The notes under the pieces are model-generated. The model saw nothing but the letters and a program-made list of their open reading frames with translations. It did no database searches and had not been told where the DNA came from. This document shows positions 1 through 12,800 of a stretch of DNA of 64,000 nucleotides, one piece after another. Source of the DNA: Hydractinia symbiolongicarpus (Eukaryota; Cnidaria; Hydrozoa; Anthoathecata; Hydractiniidae); contig NC_079886.1 of the NCBI RefSeq assembly GCF_029227915.1, positions 22,296,501 to 22,360,500 on the forward strand, read 5' to 3'. The first letter of the stretch is position 1, and every line of letters begins with the position of its first letter. The translations under genes and the position numbers were made by a program.

Positions 1-116
1 CGCTAACCAACGTAAAAAGTCGGTTGGTGCTTTACGGAGGATGAGAAGGAAGATGTTAAAAAGTTGTGGAAATAAGGTGGCTAGGTAGGAACTTTCTGTT
101 TTGCATAACCCATAGA

Positions 117-329
117 TTAAATCGGCAGCTGTGATGTAGAAGAAAACCAAACACTTTGCCAATTACCCGCTGTTAGTTGAACCAGAAAAGTTACCAAATA
201 AACCAGCTCTTCATATTCTTTTTCCTTCGACGTTGTTCGCGATGCGCTTTTTAAACGTTTCCACATCGCTTCCTTAGCCTTGTATATCGTTGTTTTCCAC
301 GTACAGTAGACGTCCGTTAATTCGAACAC
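117..329 (-). other. possible unidentified coding exon
   Basis: A 70-residue open stretch on the minus strand, lysine-, threonine- and tryptophan-rich, containing WKRLKSASRTTSKEKEYEEL. The codons look more gene-like than neighbouring AT-rich DNA. There is no recognisable domain and no clear splice partner inside the window, since any continuation would run off the left edge. It could be the end of a neighbouring gene divergent from HAT1, or a transposon remnant. Confidence 0.2.
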
Positions 330-782
330 GCAAGGAACTAAATTATTTGTTCGAATTAACAGAAGTGCAGAAAAAACAAGAATTTTAACATTTGCTTGAA
401 GGTTTTATACTAATATAACCTTATTACAACTTTACTACAACTTTTTATAAATTTCTTTTACCGTTGTTTGGCGATAGGCAAGGCCTCCAAATTCCTTGTA
501 AACTTCATTTTATTGGAAATGCCAATTTAATTGATAAATCTTTTTTCTTTTCTATACTGAGGACGGGTGCCTTAAAAATGCCAAAAGGGATTCTTGGGAA
601 GAGGTTGACCAAAAAGGCAAAAGTGGAGTTTGGGGCAAAACTTTTAAGAAGATTCGATTGACACGGATTGTTTTCGACCCTCTTGCTGTGCCTAACACAA
701 TAAGCTTCGCGCGTATATTTTTGGGGCACGATGTTTTCATTCGGAACTAAAAGTCATCTCTCACCCCCATGTTAACAGAACT

Positions 783-790
783 GGCGGGAA
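783..790 (+). promoter_or_regulatory. E2F-type site upstream of HAT1
   Basis: The octamer GGCGGGAA lies about 66 bases before the proposed HAT1 start codon and matches the E2F/DP core (TTTCCCGCC read on the other strand). HAT1 acts on newly made histone H4, so S-phase control would be sensible. Seen in sequence; function inferred from position and motif only. Confidence 0.35.
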
Positions 791-855
791 GGTGAGCAGC
801 AAAGTTTGTGAAGATCAGAAATTTTAGTCACTGCACTGCTTTTATCACATTAAGG

Positions 856-3800
856 ATGGCCGTTGGTTCAGGTGAGTCAAAATACATCTTACGTTTTAAT
901 TTCATTAATCTGTAATCTAATACTAACCAAACCGAATTGACAGAACAGAAGACTATCAAGGGTTATTAAAAGTAAAACCGAAATGGTAGTGATTTATATA
1001 GCTATGTTTTCACTAATTTATTTTCAAAAATCCTTTTAAGCCACTTCATTTCAACTTTAAATTAAATGTTAATGGTACAAGAATCTATCCCAGCAGTGAT
1101 CAAGTCAAATATCTTGGAATCATTCTAGACTCTGACCTAAGCTGGAAATCACAAATTAATAAGACCATTATTAGTCTAAAGAAAGCTAATGAAGCTCTAG
1201 CCAAAATCCGTCACCTTGTCCCCAAAAATATACTCCTGCTGATTTACTATGCCATCTTTTATTCACATATTTTATAAGTTCACAAGTTTGGGGTCAAAAA
1301 AGTTATCGTACACATCATATTGAAATTCTCCAAAATCATGCTATCCGACTCATTCCTTTTGGAACTCCCTACACACCACTAGATGATGTGCATAATTTAC
1401 ATGGCTAGCCTCACAAATATCGAGGGATATACCCTGTCTATTATTTCCAGAGGAGGGGCCATGGCTTAGATGGACAGTCCTAGAGTATTTAATGCTCATT
1501 TTGAGCGACACAGACCCAATTAGGGCCCGCGCTCTACTAGACAACTCCCGGCAACATCCAACGGCCCACACAGTGTTCCATCTTCCCAATTTCCCTCACA
1601 TGGCTTGGGTTAACCCGGGGCTATGGTAACATTCACTCGCCCATGTTGAATCGCCGTCAAGAGGAATCGAACCCGGTCTCCCGCACAGAGTACGAGAGCT
1701 ATAACCACTAATCTACGGCGCCACTCAGTTGACTCTACTCCAATCTCGGACTTCTCAAGTTTCCCGACGTGATCTCTATCCAAAATATTTTTTTCTGCAC
1801 AACTTAGCTCATAATAGCCTTCCTGACACTATCAAAGATACTTTTTCCATTAACTTTTCTCATGATCAACACACTCGTGCTGATCAACAAGGGCTTTTAA
1901 AATTACCTTTTGTTTTTTCAACATCATTTGGGAAAAAGTCTATTAGATTTCACTCTTAAAAATCGTGGAATTAGGTACAAAAATCTTTTCCTTTTCGACT
2001 TCTTAGTAAATCTACTTCTGAGATCAAACCTATCCTATTTCAGCATTTCTTAAACAGCTACTAAATTTTATTATATTGTTTAAATGTATCAGCCTCCATA
2101 TTTTTGCATCATGCCTTGTACAGTACCGCCTGTGTGTAACTTTACATGTACGCGATAGTTATCACCTTCGCATGAGCTTTCGGTAGCCTTAGAACTTTTG
2201 TTGTTATTGTTAACCTATTGTTAAATACATGAGCTATTTTTGCATGTTGAAAACAATAGAGTTCATGTCTTGTTCGCGAAATTTAATTAGCTCATGTGAA
2301 CTGTGTGTGTCCCATTGTTGTATTTAATTGCTACAGTCGTCAAGAGATCCACGAACGAAAATAAAATTTAACAAAGGTTTATTGTTTTTACTCACTTTAC
2401 TTAAAACTTTAAAAATAAAAGCTTTTTTAGATCGCGTTTTAAAAATTTAAAAATGAAAAACGGCGATAGAAAAGATTTTTAGAACACATTTTAAAAGTTT
2501 AAGATTGAAAAACGGCGATAGAAAAGCTTTTTTAGATCGCATTTTAAAAGTTTAAAAACGAAAAAACGGTGATAGAAAAGCTTTTTAGATCGCATTTTAA
2601 AAGTTTAAAAACAAAAAACGCTGATAGAAAAGATTTTTAAGATCCCATTTTAAAAGTTTTAAAACGAAAAACGGCGATAGAAAAGCTTTTTTAGATCGCA
2701 TTTTAAAAGTTTAAAAACGAAAAACGGCGATAGAAAAGCTTTTGTAGATCGCATTTTAAAAGTTTAAAAACGAAAAAACGGCGATAGAAAAGCTTTTTTA
2801 GATCGCATTTTAAAAGTTTAAAAACGAAAAACGCTGTTAGAAAAGATTTTTAAGATCCCATTTTAAAAGTTTGAAAACGAAAAACGGCAATAGAAAAGCT
2901 TTTTTAGATCGCATTTTAAAAGTTTAAAAACGAAAAACGCTGATAGAAAAGATTTTTAAGATCCCATTTTAAAAGTTTGAAAACGAAAAACGGCGATAGA
3001 AAAGCTTTTTTAGATTGCATTTTAAAAGTTTAAAAAACGAAAAACGGCGATAGAAAAGCTTTTGTAGATCGCATTTTAAAAGTTTAAAAACAAAAAAACG
3101 GCGATAGAAAAGCTTTTTTAGATCGCATTTTAAAAGTTTAAAAACGAAAAACGGTGATAGAAAAGATTTTTAAGATCCCATTTTAAAAGTTTGAAAACGA
3201 AAAACGGCGATAGAAAAGCTTTTTTAGATCGCATTTTAAAAGTTTAAAAACAAAAAACGGTGATAGAAAAGCTTTTTTAGATCGCATCGCAAAACAAAAT
3301 GTTTTCACAATTAGATCTGTCAAGAACGTCAAAAGTTAGATTTTTAGATTTTTCTTGCTTCGGTATTGAAATTTAATTTGTTTTCAAAATCTTATCGTAA
3401 AGGGGAAAGTCCTGAAAGTAGGGTTTTTCCGTTTGCGCTTTTAAACGTTGCTTTTTATAAGAAGAACTTTTAAAAGTTTTGCATGTTAAAAAATATGCTT
3501 CGATGATAAAGAATTATTACTAAAAGTTTTAAAAAGTAGCAACATTAGTTTTTTTTTAATATTAAGTGTTATGTTCGTTCTTTTTTCTAAAATAATATAT
3601 TTCAATAGCCTTCGTGATCTTTAACATTTTTAAACAATAACATGCATGTTACATGTGACAACAAAAGGATTCATCAAATCTTATTGTTATGACTCGCGCA
3701 CGACGATAACAATAGAAAGCAATTAAGTTCGTGTGTAAACAAAAGATATGTGAACGTTCTTTATGTAGACATGAGATCGTTACATGAGGTCGTAAAACTC

Positions 3801-6800
3801 GCGTACATGTAAAGTTACACGCAGGCGGTACTGTACTTTGATTTTTCTTGGTAAATTCCTATTTGACTAGACTTATCTACATAAACTCCTACCTTGTGTT
3901 TTGTATTAGTCCCAGTCCTGTCTTGTATTTTGCCCTTTTTGTGATGTCCTGTTTCTTAGGTGGTCACCACTTTCATTTAAGCTATTTTGCTTTGTGGTGA
4001 TCTCCTTTCAATAGACTTATTTACAACAATTCTTATATAATCATTTTTCTATAAAATCATGTACTTTTTGTCTATTGGTGAATAAATTATTACTACTATT
4101 AATTTTGAGAAATATATCCTGTCAACTGTTTCCAGAGAAAGTACTCCAAAGGAGATGCCACACACTGTGTACGCTATTGTTGGATGTTGCATGCAGGGAG
4201 TTGTCTGGCAGAGCCAGACCCTAATTGGGTCTGCATAGTTTAAAGTGGGCATTTGAACTCTAAGACTCCCCATCTAAGCCATTACCCCTCCTGGAAATAT
4301 TAGAAAGGGTATATCCTGTAATATATAGACCTTTTTGAATGTTTACATTTTACTCGGTAAACCCTTTTGGCTTCAACAATACACCTTCACGATAATTCAA
4401 TTGTACACAGATTCCTACTGCTCTTTCAGAAAAAAAGGAGGTAAAAAACTTGTTTTTATAAGAGTTTGTTAGAGACAAAAGCGTGTTTTCTCCAGCTTTT
4501 TAATTTCGTATTAATTTCTTTCAAATTTTAAGGAAACGTTAATAATAATACGATACAACTGTACTTTTTAAAACAAAACGTGGCAAGAAATGTTATCACA
4601 AAAAAAGGTATTTTCTCCTTATAAAAGTGTGATGTTTACCTCCTCTGATCGCAAAATAAGCTGTGATGAAGTGTTTGGTGGCAGGCGAAAAAATGCAGCC
4701 ACTAGGTGAATTGAGGTCCTTTTGTATAACCCTAATGCTAATTGAAGATCAGCGTTAAAATATTTTGCAAGCAGGAAGGGCACTGCCAAAAAATCTTGAA
4801 ACAATGATCAAGGAAATGTATAGGATGATTTAATTTGACAGACCCTTGTAGATATATCGAGGTTTAATTTTCTTTATTGATGGTTTAGGAAACTTCCAAT
4901 TTGGTCCCAGGTTTGGGAAATTTTCCAATTAGTATAGTATAGTGTATTCTGACAATAATTTCAGGTTACAACAACCTCTAGGGTCAGCTCATAATAAATA
5001 GATAAAAAAAAACAAAAAAAACCAGAAAATAAAAATAATTAAATAATAAACTCCCTGGACAAGAATGGAAGCTCAGTAAAGAACATGGATAAGATTTGAA
5101 TAAACCTTATAGCAGCTACCTAAAAGCAATTGAACAATTAGGTCCTGTGAACAATTAGGTCCTGTGTTGTCCCAAGTTACTCAAGCGGTAAAAAAATGAC
5201 TGACGTCACCTCAAAGTTTTAAGTGCAATGTAATGGCTTCATTAATTTATATTAAAATATTGACAATACATAAATGTTATTAACGTTGTGCCGTAACGTC
5301 AGAAAATTTATTATGAGACAACTTTTGCATTGTTTGAATGAAATTTAAATCATTGTTTCTGCTCCTAATTTGTTTATAAGTTTACTTGTTTAAAAGTTTA
5401 CGTGTAGTGCCTGCGATGTCATTCATTATGGCAAGTCTATTCGCCATTTTTGTTGGACTCATCTGAAAGATTTGCATGAGAAATGCTAAATGAAATATTT
5501 ACTTTTTGTTAAAACTAAATATTTATTTTTCTTGTCGTTCGACCTCCATCTTAGTTATCTTCGACCTTCTTCTTCTTTAAAAATTTTCATTCCAACTCCA
5601 GTCTTTTTTAGTGGCAAGTGACCCTGTTCCGTATTATTTTAGTAGCCAGAACATATTCTTCGCGCAGCAAAGTGAAACAAAAGCTCTCTACGAACAATTA
5701 TTTTTTTAAAAAAAATTAAAAAATTCTGCATAAAGTTCTTTACAAACAATTATTTAAAAAAAAAAAATAAAAAAAAATAATTCTGCATATGTTCTCACAT
5801 AGCTGAGCAATCAAACGAAAAATATAATGTGCATGATTTTTATTTCAAAGGACTTTTTATTTGAGACGCAGGTTGTGAAAGTTACTGATCATTCAACATG
5901 TCAAACATTTGTGTATGGTTTTTATTTCAAAAGGATGTATTTTGGAAGGCAAATATAAGTAACAAAATATCAAGGTGTGACTATAAGCCCATAAAAAGTA
6001 ATAGAAAAAGTGAAAGAGGAAAGGGAGAGGGGCTGCATCACCCCTCCTCCTCCAGCACGAATAGGATTAAGGGCGGTTACAACCTTTGTAATTTAAGACG
6101 GCACTCACATTTGCCGAGGTAATTACTGACATATTTTCAAAACATGTACCTTCGCGTAGGCAATTATTTGTGGTAAGATCGCACATAAAAAGTCCCTGGG
6201 CTTTGTGCGTTCAGACGTCTAAAAAAATAGCCGAAGATATAACAGAAAAAAGTATTTGTTTTTCCACAGCATAGTTCAGTTGCCTCCTACGGCAATACAC
6301 AAACAACAAACTGTTAGTAGAGAAACAGTTAGTTTTGTGCTTCAACTGCATCATTAAATGAATGCAGAAAATGCTAAAATATATTTAATAAAATGTCGTT
6401 TTTTCAGCGTTGAACTTTAATATTTACGCAATTAACTGTTATTTTATTTCTTATTTTTCTTTGCTTTTCTCCAGTAAAAAAAATTTTTTTATTAGGAGGT
6501 AGCTAAAACATTTTTTTTTGTTTGTTTTGTTAAGTTTAAAAATTTAGAAGCTACAACAGTATTCTAATAAGTGCGAATATAGCCACAGTAGTTATTTGTT
6601 GACGTTTAAAATGGCAAATTATGAGGGTCTCGTTGGACATTAATGTATGATGTATGCTTTTAAAAGGACTAATCATGGAGGTATAGGACAGCGCTGATGT
6701 TAGACAGGATACCTGTCTCTTTTTTCTGCTTTCGCGGTTTGATGTCTGTCTTGCTTTTGTAACCCTGCTTACTTTAGCGCGCTATCGCAAAAGGGAAAAA

Positions 6801-9800
6801 AGATGAGTTTAGTTTAATAGACTACGTTGATGTTTTCGCTACATATTTGTTTATTCGCCAGTTATATGTTAATTCTTTACCACTTCCACCGTTGGTGCAG
6901 GTTATTGTTAAATAGGAATATATATATAAGACTAACCTGTAGGTTATCTTCGCAATAGTTCTTTCTGTGTATAACGCAACGCTAAATTAGTGTGATTGAT
7001 TCAACTCAACACTATTGAACACCACTCTGACTAAACACAACGAATTACCAATGATACTGGTTCAACACAATTAAAACCCCACCACCAAGTGATTCTTATT
7101 AGTAATCGCCTAGATAGAAGATCAACAATCTCCCTCTATTTTCTTTCTGTTTGGCGTTCAGTTGGTTATTCGAATGTTGAGAGGAATTTATAGCGACTCC
7201 TACTCGCTTAGTAAAGTGGTCTAAGGGCAAAACTGGCTTTTCACCAAAACCCTCTACTGTACTAGTCTTGGTTAAGTCATCACTACATGTATCTCTCTTT
7301 CTTCGTGTGATTACTTGTGTGGAATTTAAACATAAAAATTCTAAAAGATAAAAACTCAAAAAAACTTAATTTTTGAACACAATATTCAAATTTTCATAAC
7401 TCAACATTTAATTGGTCACTATTATTCTTCATGACCCCTCTGTAGCACATTCATTAAGAGTGTGCTATTTGCTCCTTGTTTTGTTAACACGTCTGCTAAC
7501 TGATGTTTGGTAGAAATCCACTTCAATTCAATCTCTTTCTGATTGATACTCTGTCTAAGGGAAGCCATATCAACCCTTAACCGTTTGTCTTCCAAAGATT
7601 TTGTTGAATGGGCAGCTTCAAACAATGATTTGTTATCTGTATGACATAAGATGCCTTCTAGATTAGTATTCAACACTTCATTTATCACATTCTTCACCCA
7701 TATGCATGTATCAATACCATTAACAAGAGCTAGTGTCTCAGCAGCAAGAGTGCTACGCGCAACTCTCTTAATCTTTTTAGACTGCCATGTGATAGGTGCC
7801 ATAAGATTCTCAACACCTTTCAGGAAAATAAAAATTCCACTTTAAGAGCTGCCATCTTGAAGGTTCCCAAATGAAGCATCAGAATATAAGATCAGTTGTA
7901 ATGGAAGCTTAAGTTTCCAAAATTTCAAGGAAATGTTGGGATCCAATTTCAACTTCTTTACCACTTTATTGGCTCTCATGACATCATCAACTACTGCACA
8001 GTTTAGTTTTGTGCTTAGCTGGCACACATCAAATGAAATGTCAGGCCTTGATTGCGATGACATCCAGTTTAGTTGCCCACATATACATCGGAAGTTTGAT
8101 TGTTCTTCATGTGATAGTTGACGATGTCTGTCTGTTGTGTTTTGAATCTTGACCAGTTTCATACCTGCCACATAGTTCTTTTGGTCATAGTTAATTGAAC
8201 CATTAGATTGTTGTATATTGACACCAACATATTTGAAATTGGAGTAATCTTCAGATCCAATGAGAAAAGTTTCTCTGATAGGCGAAATGACCTTCACTTG
8301 AAAATCATGGGATCCTCCCCATAGAAAATCATCAACATGTATTACATTCAGTCCTTGGCAGCAGTCATCTTGAATCCAATAAAATAATGCTTCATCAAAT
8401 ATTTGATTTGGTCTTCCTCTTCTAAACCTTGAGCGTTGATATCCCCCTCTTTGAGTGAAGTAATTTTGCTCAATTGTATCTGCACTTGCCTGAAGAACTG
8501 GTTCTATCTTTACTTCAGTATTTGTTCCTAATGAGGCCACCGTATCCCCAAAAATTTTCTTTAACTGCCGTATCATTGCATCATACCGTAGTATATTTAA
8601 AGTTGCTCTTGCTAACTGTTGCTGCTCTGGTGTAAGGTTGGCACTTTGTAGAACTCTATATGCCAACACTCCATCAGGAAGTACCATATTATGTCCTTGG
8701 ATCTTATGGTATAACCGTTCAAACTCTATAAGATAGTCATTCATACTCATCTCAGGCGGTCGCTTAAATTTTTCAAAGGTTTCATAAGCTAGGTAAGCAG
8801 TTTGATTCTCATCTTTCAAATATATTTTGTCCAATCTGTTAGTAATGGCTTTTACTCCAGTTGCTGCACTAATTCTAGAACTGATTCTTTAGCTTTCCCT
8901 CTTAAGCCCATGAATATAGCTGGCCCTTGTTTTTCTGCCTTTAATTCTGTCAGTGCTTGCCATATTTGCACTTCTTTTTTCCAATCTTTGTAACTCGTCT
9001 CTTTGTCTAATGATGGTGGGGGGACCCAACTTTTTGACATTTCACTTTTATTCCTCTGCTACCATTTGTTAAATAGGAATATATATATAAGACTAACCTG
9101 TAGGTTATCTTCGCAATAGTTCTTTCTGTGTATAACGCAACGCTAAATGAGTGTGATTGATTCAACGCAACACTATTGAACACCACTCTGACTAAACACA
9201 ACGAATTACCAATGATACTGGTTCAACACAATTAAAACCCCACCACCAAGTGATTCTTATTAGTAATCGCCTAGATAGAAGATCAACAGTTATGTGTGAT
9301 GTGGGTTATATGATAAGTTTTATTTTCTTCTGTCATTTTTTCTTTGCAATCACATTGAGCACATTGAAATGATTTGCTTTTTGTAATAGAGTGGTATAGC
9401 AGTATCATTTTTAGGTGTTATTGACATGTATTTTACAACCTAGTGCCCAGAACTTCATTATTAATTCCTGTTAAAAATATTGAAAAATGTTAAAGTTAAA
9501 TGTATAAATGATAATTTTCTTTTTTTATCTTCATTACCATCAAGATACAGGTGACCATTGAAAATTTAAAAAAATAAAATTAAAATACAAAAATACAATT
9601 AATAAGACACATGCGAAGGGTCTCCTTAAGAGACAAGAGAGGAGTTGAACGTCCTCCAACATACCTTAGTTTAAAGGGGCGATTGTGGAAGTCCCATGAA
9701 ATGCCACATAGTGATGGTGTCACTTTAAAAAACACCCAGTCCGGTCTGTGAACAGTTGGCGCTAGGAAGGGCATCCAGCTGTAAAACAATGCCAAAACTC

Positions 9801-12800
9801 TTTATTAATGGCCGTAAGAATAGTTAATCAGACAAACTGCGTAAACGGGGCTGGAACTCTAAGGAGTGAAGGTGTCGCGCACGGTAGGACAGATGTCAGA
9901 TGTGAGCATCGTCAGACCGTTACCCAGCTATCACATCACAAGGTAGATAACACTAGGTTGAGGATGGCTAGTGTAAGTGTTGGTACTCTGAGAGGTAGAG
10001 CAGGTGAAGTAGTTGAAATGTTAGAACCTAGATCTGTTGATATGTGTTGTGTTCAGGAAGTTAGGTGGAGAGGAGCTTCAGTGAGATTTGTGGAAGGTAG
10101 GAGGGCAAGGTATAAGCTTTTTTGGATTGGTAATAGTGATGGATATGGAGGAGTTGGCATATTCGTTGCAGAGAAGTGGGTAGAAAAAGTAATTGATGTT
10201 ATGCGTGTTAATAGTCGTATTATAGTGATAAAGTTTTTGATAGGTAATAGGATTGTCACTTTTCTGTCAGTTTATGCTCCACAGTGTGGACTCAGTGAGG
10301 AAGATAAAGATAAGTTTTATGATGAGTTAATAGCAGTCACATCAAAGTTTGGAGACACTGAACTTGTCATGGTGGGCGGCGTCATGTTGGGAAGTCATCT
10401 GAAGGAGGTGTGCATGGAGGCTATGGATTTGGGAGCAGAAATAAGGAAGGGGAGAGATTGCTTGAGTTTGGAATGGCAACGGACATGGTGGTTTGCAACA
10501 CATCATTCAGTAAGAGACAGAGTAGGCTGATAACATATGAGTCAGGTGGTTGTAAGACACAGATAGATTACTTTTTGGTTAGAAAGTCAAACAAGAAAGT
10601 GGTGAAGGACGTGAAAGTTATATCGGGGGAAGAGTGTGTTTCCCAGCATAGGTTGCTGGTTTGTGATATTATCTTGAAGAGTGTCAGAGAAGCCAAGAGA
10701 AAGTACAGGCCCCGTCGAAAAGTCTGGAAGCTGAAGGAAGAGATTGTAGCAAGACAATTTAGTGCAAAAGTTCAGCAGTTAGCCTACAATAGTCAATGTG
10801 ATAGTGACAATGTTGAAAGTACTTGGACTACTTTGAAGAATTGTCTTCTAGAAGCTTCTGATGATACCTGTGGGTGGACGAAAGGACCAGCTAGACATAG
10901 ACAGACCTGGTGGTGGAATAATGAGGTTGACCAGTGTATAAAGGAAAAGAGGAAACTTTGGAAAGAGTGGAAGTCAGGTGGTAGTAAAAATATTTACTTA
11001 GAAGCTAAGCGTCGGGCTCGTACAGCAGTGTATAAGGCAAAATCAGAAGCAGAGAGAAACAGATTTGCAGATGTGTTAAGAAGGGAAGACCAGCGCAATG
11101 AGGTATTCAAGATAGCAAAGCAAATGAAGAAGACTAATCAAGATATTGTAGGTGAGAAGTGTATACGTAATGATGAAGGTGTTTTGGCTAGCACAGAGGA
11201 GGAGAAAAGGGTAGCTTGGAAGAATCATTATCAGAGGTTGCTTAACACTGAGTTTGATTGGGACGAGGATAATTTGTTTAATGATGATGTCGTAGAAGGG
11301 CCAGCCATGCAGATCAAGACAGAATGGGTAGTGGAGGCTATTAGGAAAATGAAGATTGGCAAGGCTGCAAGAGTATCAGGTATTGTTGCAGAGATGGTAA
11401 AAGCATCTGGATATATTGGAGTTGAGCTTATTACAAGTCTTGCTAACCAGATTATAAAGAATGGTGCTATTCCGAGTGAGTGGCAGTCGAGTGTAATAGT
11501 GAATTGTTTCAAGGGCAAGGGTGATGCATTAGAAAGGGGTAACTATAGAGGTTTGAAGTTGGTTGATCAAGTAATGAAAGTTATTGAAAGAGTGATTGAT
11601 AAGTTACTTAGAGAAAGAATTGATATAGATAAGATGCAATTTGGTTTTGTTCCAGGGTGTGGCACTACAGATGCAATATTTTTACTCAGACAGCTTCAGG
11701 AAAAGTATTTAGGAAAGAGAAAGAATCTCTATTTTGCCTTTGTAGATTTAGAGAAAGCTTTTGATAGAGTGCCACGTAAAGTTATTTGGTGGGCTATGAG
11801 AAAATTAGGTGTGGATGAGTGGCTAGTTACGATGGTTCAGTCTATGTACAGCAATGCTAGAAGTCGTGTCAGGATTAACGATTCACTTAGTGATGAATTT
11901 AGTGTAAATGTTGGTGTACATCAGGGTTCTGTACTTAGTCCTTTGTTGTTTATTCTAGTCTTAGAAGCGCTGTCGATGGAGTTCAGAACAGGTTGCCCAT
12001 GGGAGTTATTGTATGCAGATGATTTGGTTCTCATAGCAGAGTCGATGGAAGAATTAGTTGAAAAGTTTGAGAAGTGGAAGAAAGGACTAGAAGAGAAAGG
12101 GCTGAAGGTAAACACAGCAAAGTCTAAAGTCATGATAAGTAGCATTGCAGCCAAGTGTGACCTTGTAGTTGGAAAGTGGCCTTGTGGAGTTTGCAGGAAA
12201 GGGGTTGGTAGTAACTCAATTTTTTGTCAGACTTGCAAGCATTGGGTACATAAGAAGTGCAGTAGTATTAGTGGAAGGTTAAGAGCTGGCATACAGTTTG
12301 TATGCAAGCGTTGCAAAGGTGAGATTATAGAGAATGAAGTATTTCCAGCTTTAATGATGTGCAACAGTGGCTCGTTAGAGATAGTAAAGAACTTCTGTTA
12401 CTTAGGTGATATGTTGGGCAGTGAAGGGGGTGTTGGAAGAAGTGTTACTTTCAGGATAGGTTCTGCTTGGAAAAAGTTTAGAGAGTTACTTCCTTTATTG
12501 ACTAGCAGAGTCCTGTCAATTGAGGTAAAAGGTAGGTTGTATGAGGCCTGTGTAAGAAGTGTTATGTTGTACGGTAGTGAGACATGGGCAGTGAAGCAGG
12601 AAGATCTTGACCGTTTAGAAAGGAATGATATGAGAATGGTTAGGTGGATGTGTAATGCCAGTCTGAGAGACAGAAAGAGTTCAGATGAGCTAAGAAGCAG
12701 GCTAAGTCTCTGTAGAATTAAAGATGTTATCCAGATAAGAAGATTGAATTGGCTGGGGCACTTGGAAAGAATGGAGGAGGATAATTGGGTAAGAAAGTGT

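Larger units (their letters stand above)
1..855. other. 5' flank upstream of HAT1, no firm gene
   Basis: No gene can be assigned. On the minus strand a 70-codon open stretch (117-329) has codon use richer in G and C than the surrounding DNA and could be an exon or part of an old transposon, but I do not recognise it. The part nearest HAT1 is its promoter and 5' untranslated region. Confidence 0.4.
1040..4105 (+). mobile_element. decayed non-LTR retrotransposon 3' end, with nested insertions
   Basis: Reading + strand from about 1080, an interrupted frame shows reverse-transcriptase C-terminal features: SSDQVKYLGIILDSDLSWKS, then KKANEALAKIRHLVPKN, then LIYYAIFYSHIL, a layout typical of the thumb of CR1/jockey-like LINEs. 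A SINE (1384-1722) interrupts it, and the frame resumes at 1729 with SQVSRRDLYPKYFF. A 3' UTR-like stretch runs to about 4105 and ends in an ATTACTACT-like tail after the TIR element at 2121-3833. Several stops are present, so it is inactive. Clade assignment is approximate. Confidence 0.6.
6901..9293 (-). mobile_element. Ty1/copia LTR retrotransposon, internally deleted
   Basis: Two 222-bp LTRs (6906-7127 and 9067-9288), both TGTT...AACA, differ at about two positions. The 5-bp target duplication GTTAT (6901-6905 and 9289-9293) is exact. Coding runs on the minus strand. The primer binding site at 9053-9064 reads TGGTAGCAGAGG on that strand, complementary to the 3' end of initiator tRNA-Met, and a purine-rich tract (AGAGGGAGAT) adjoins the 3' LTR. 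The interior of about 1.9 kb keeps gag, the end of reverse transcriptase and RNase H; protease, integrase and the RT catalytic centre are gone. Young, non-autonomous insertion. Confidence 0.93.

Noticed and set aside
1655..1722. Functional tRNA gene
   Set aside because: Boxes A and B are present but belong to a repeated SINE head; the acceptor and anticodon stems are not convincing.
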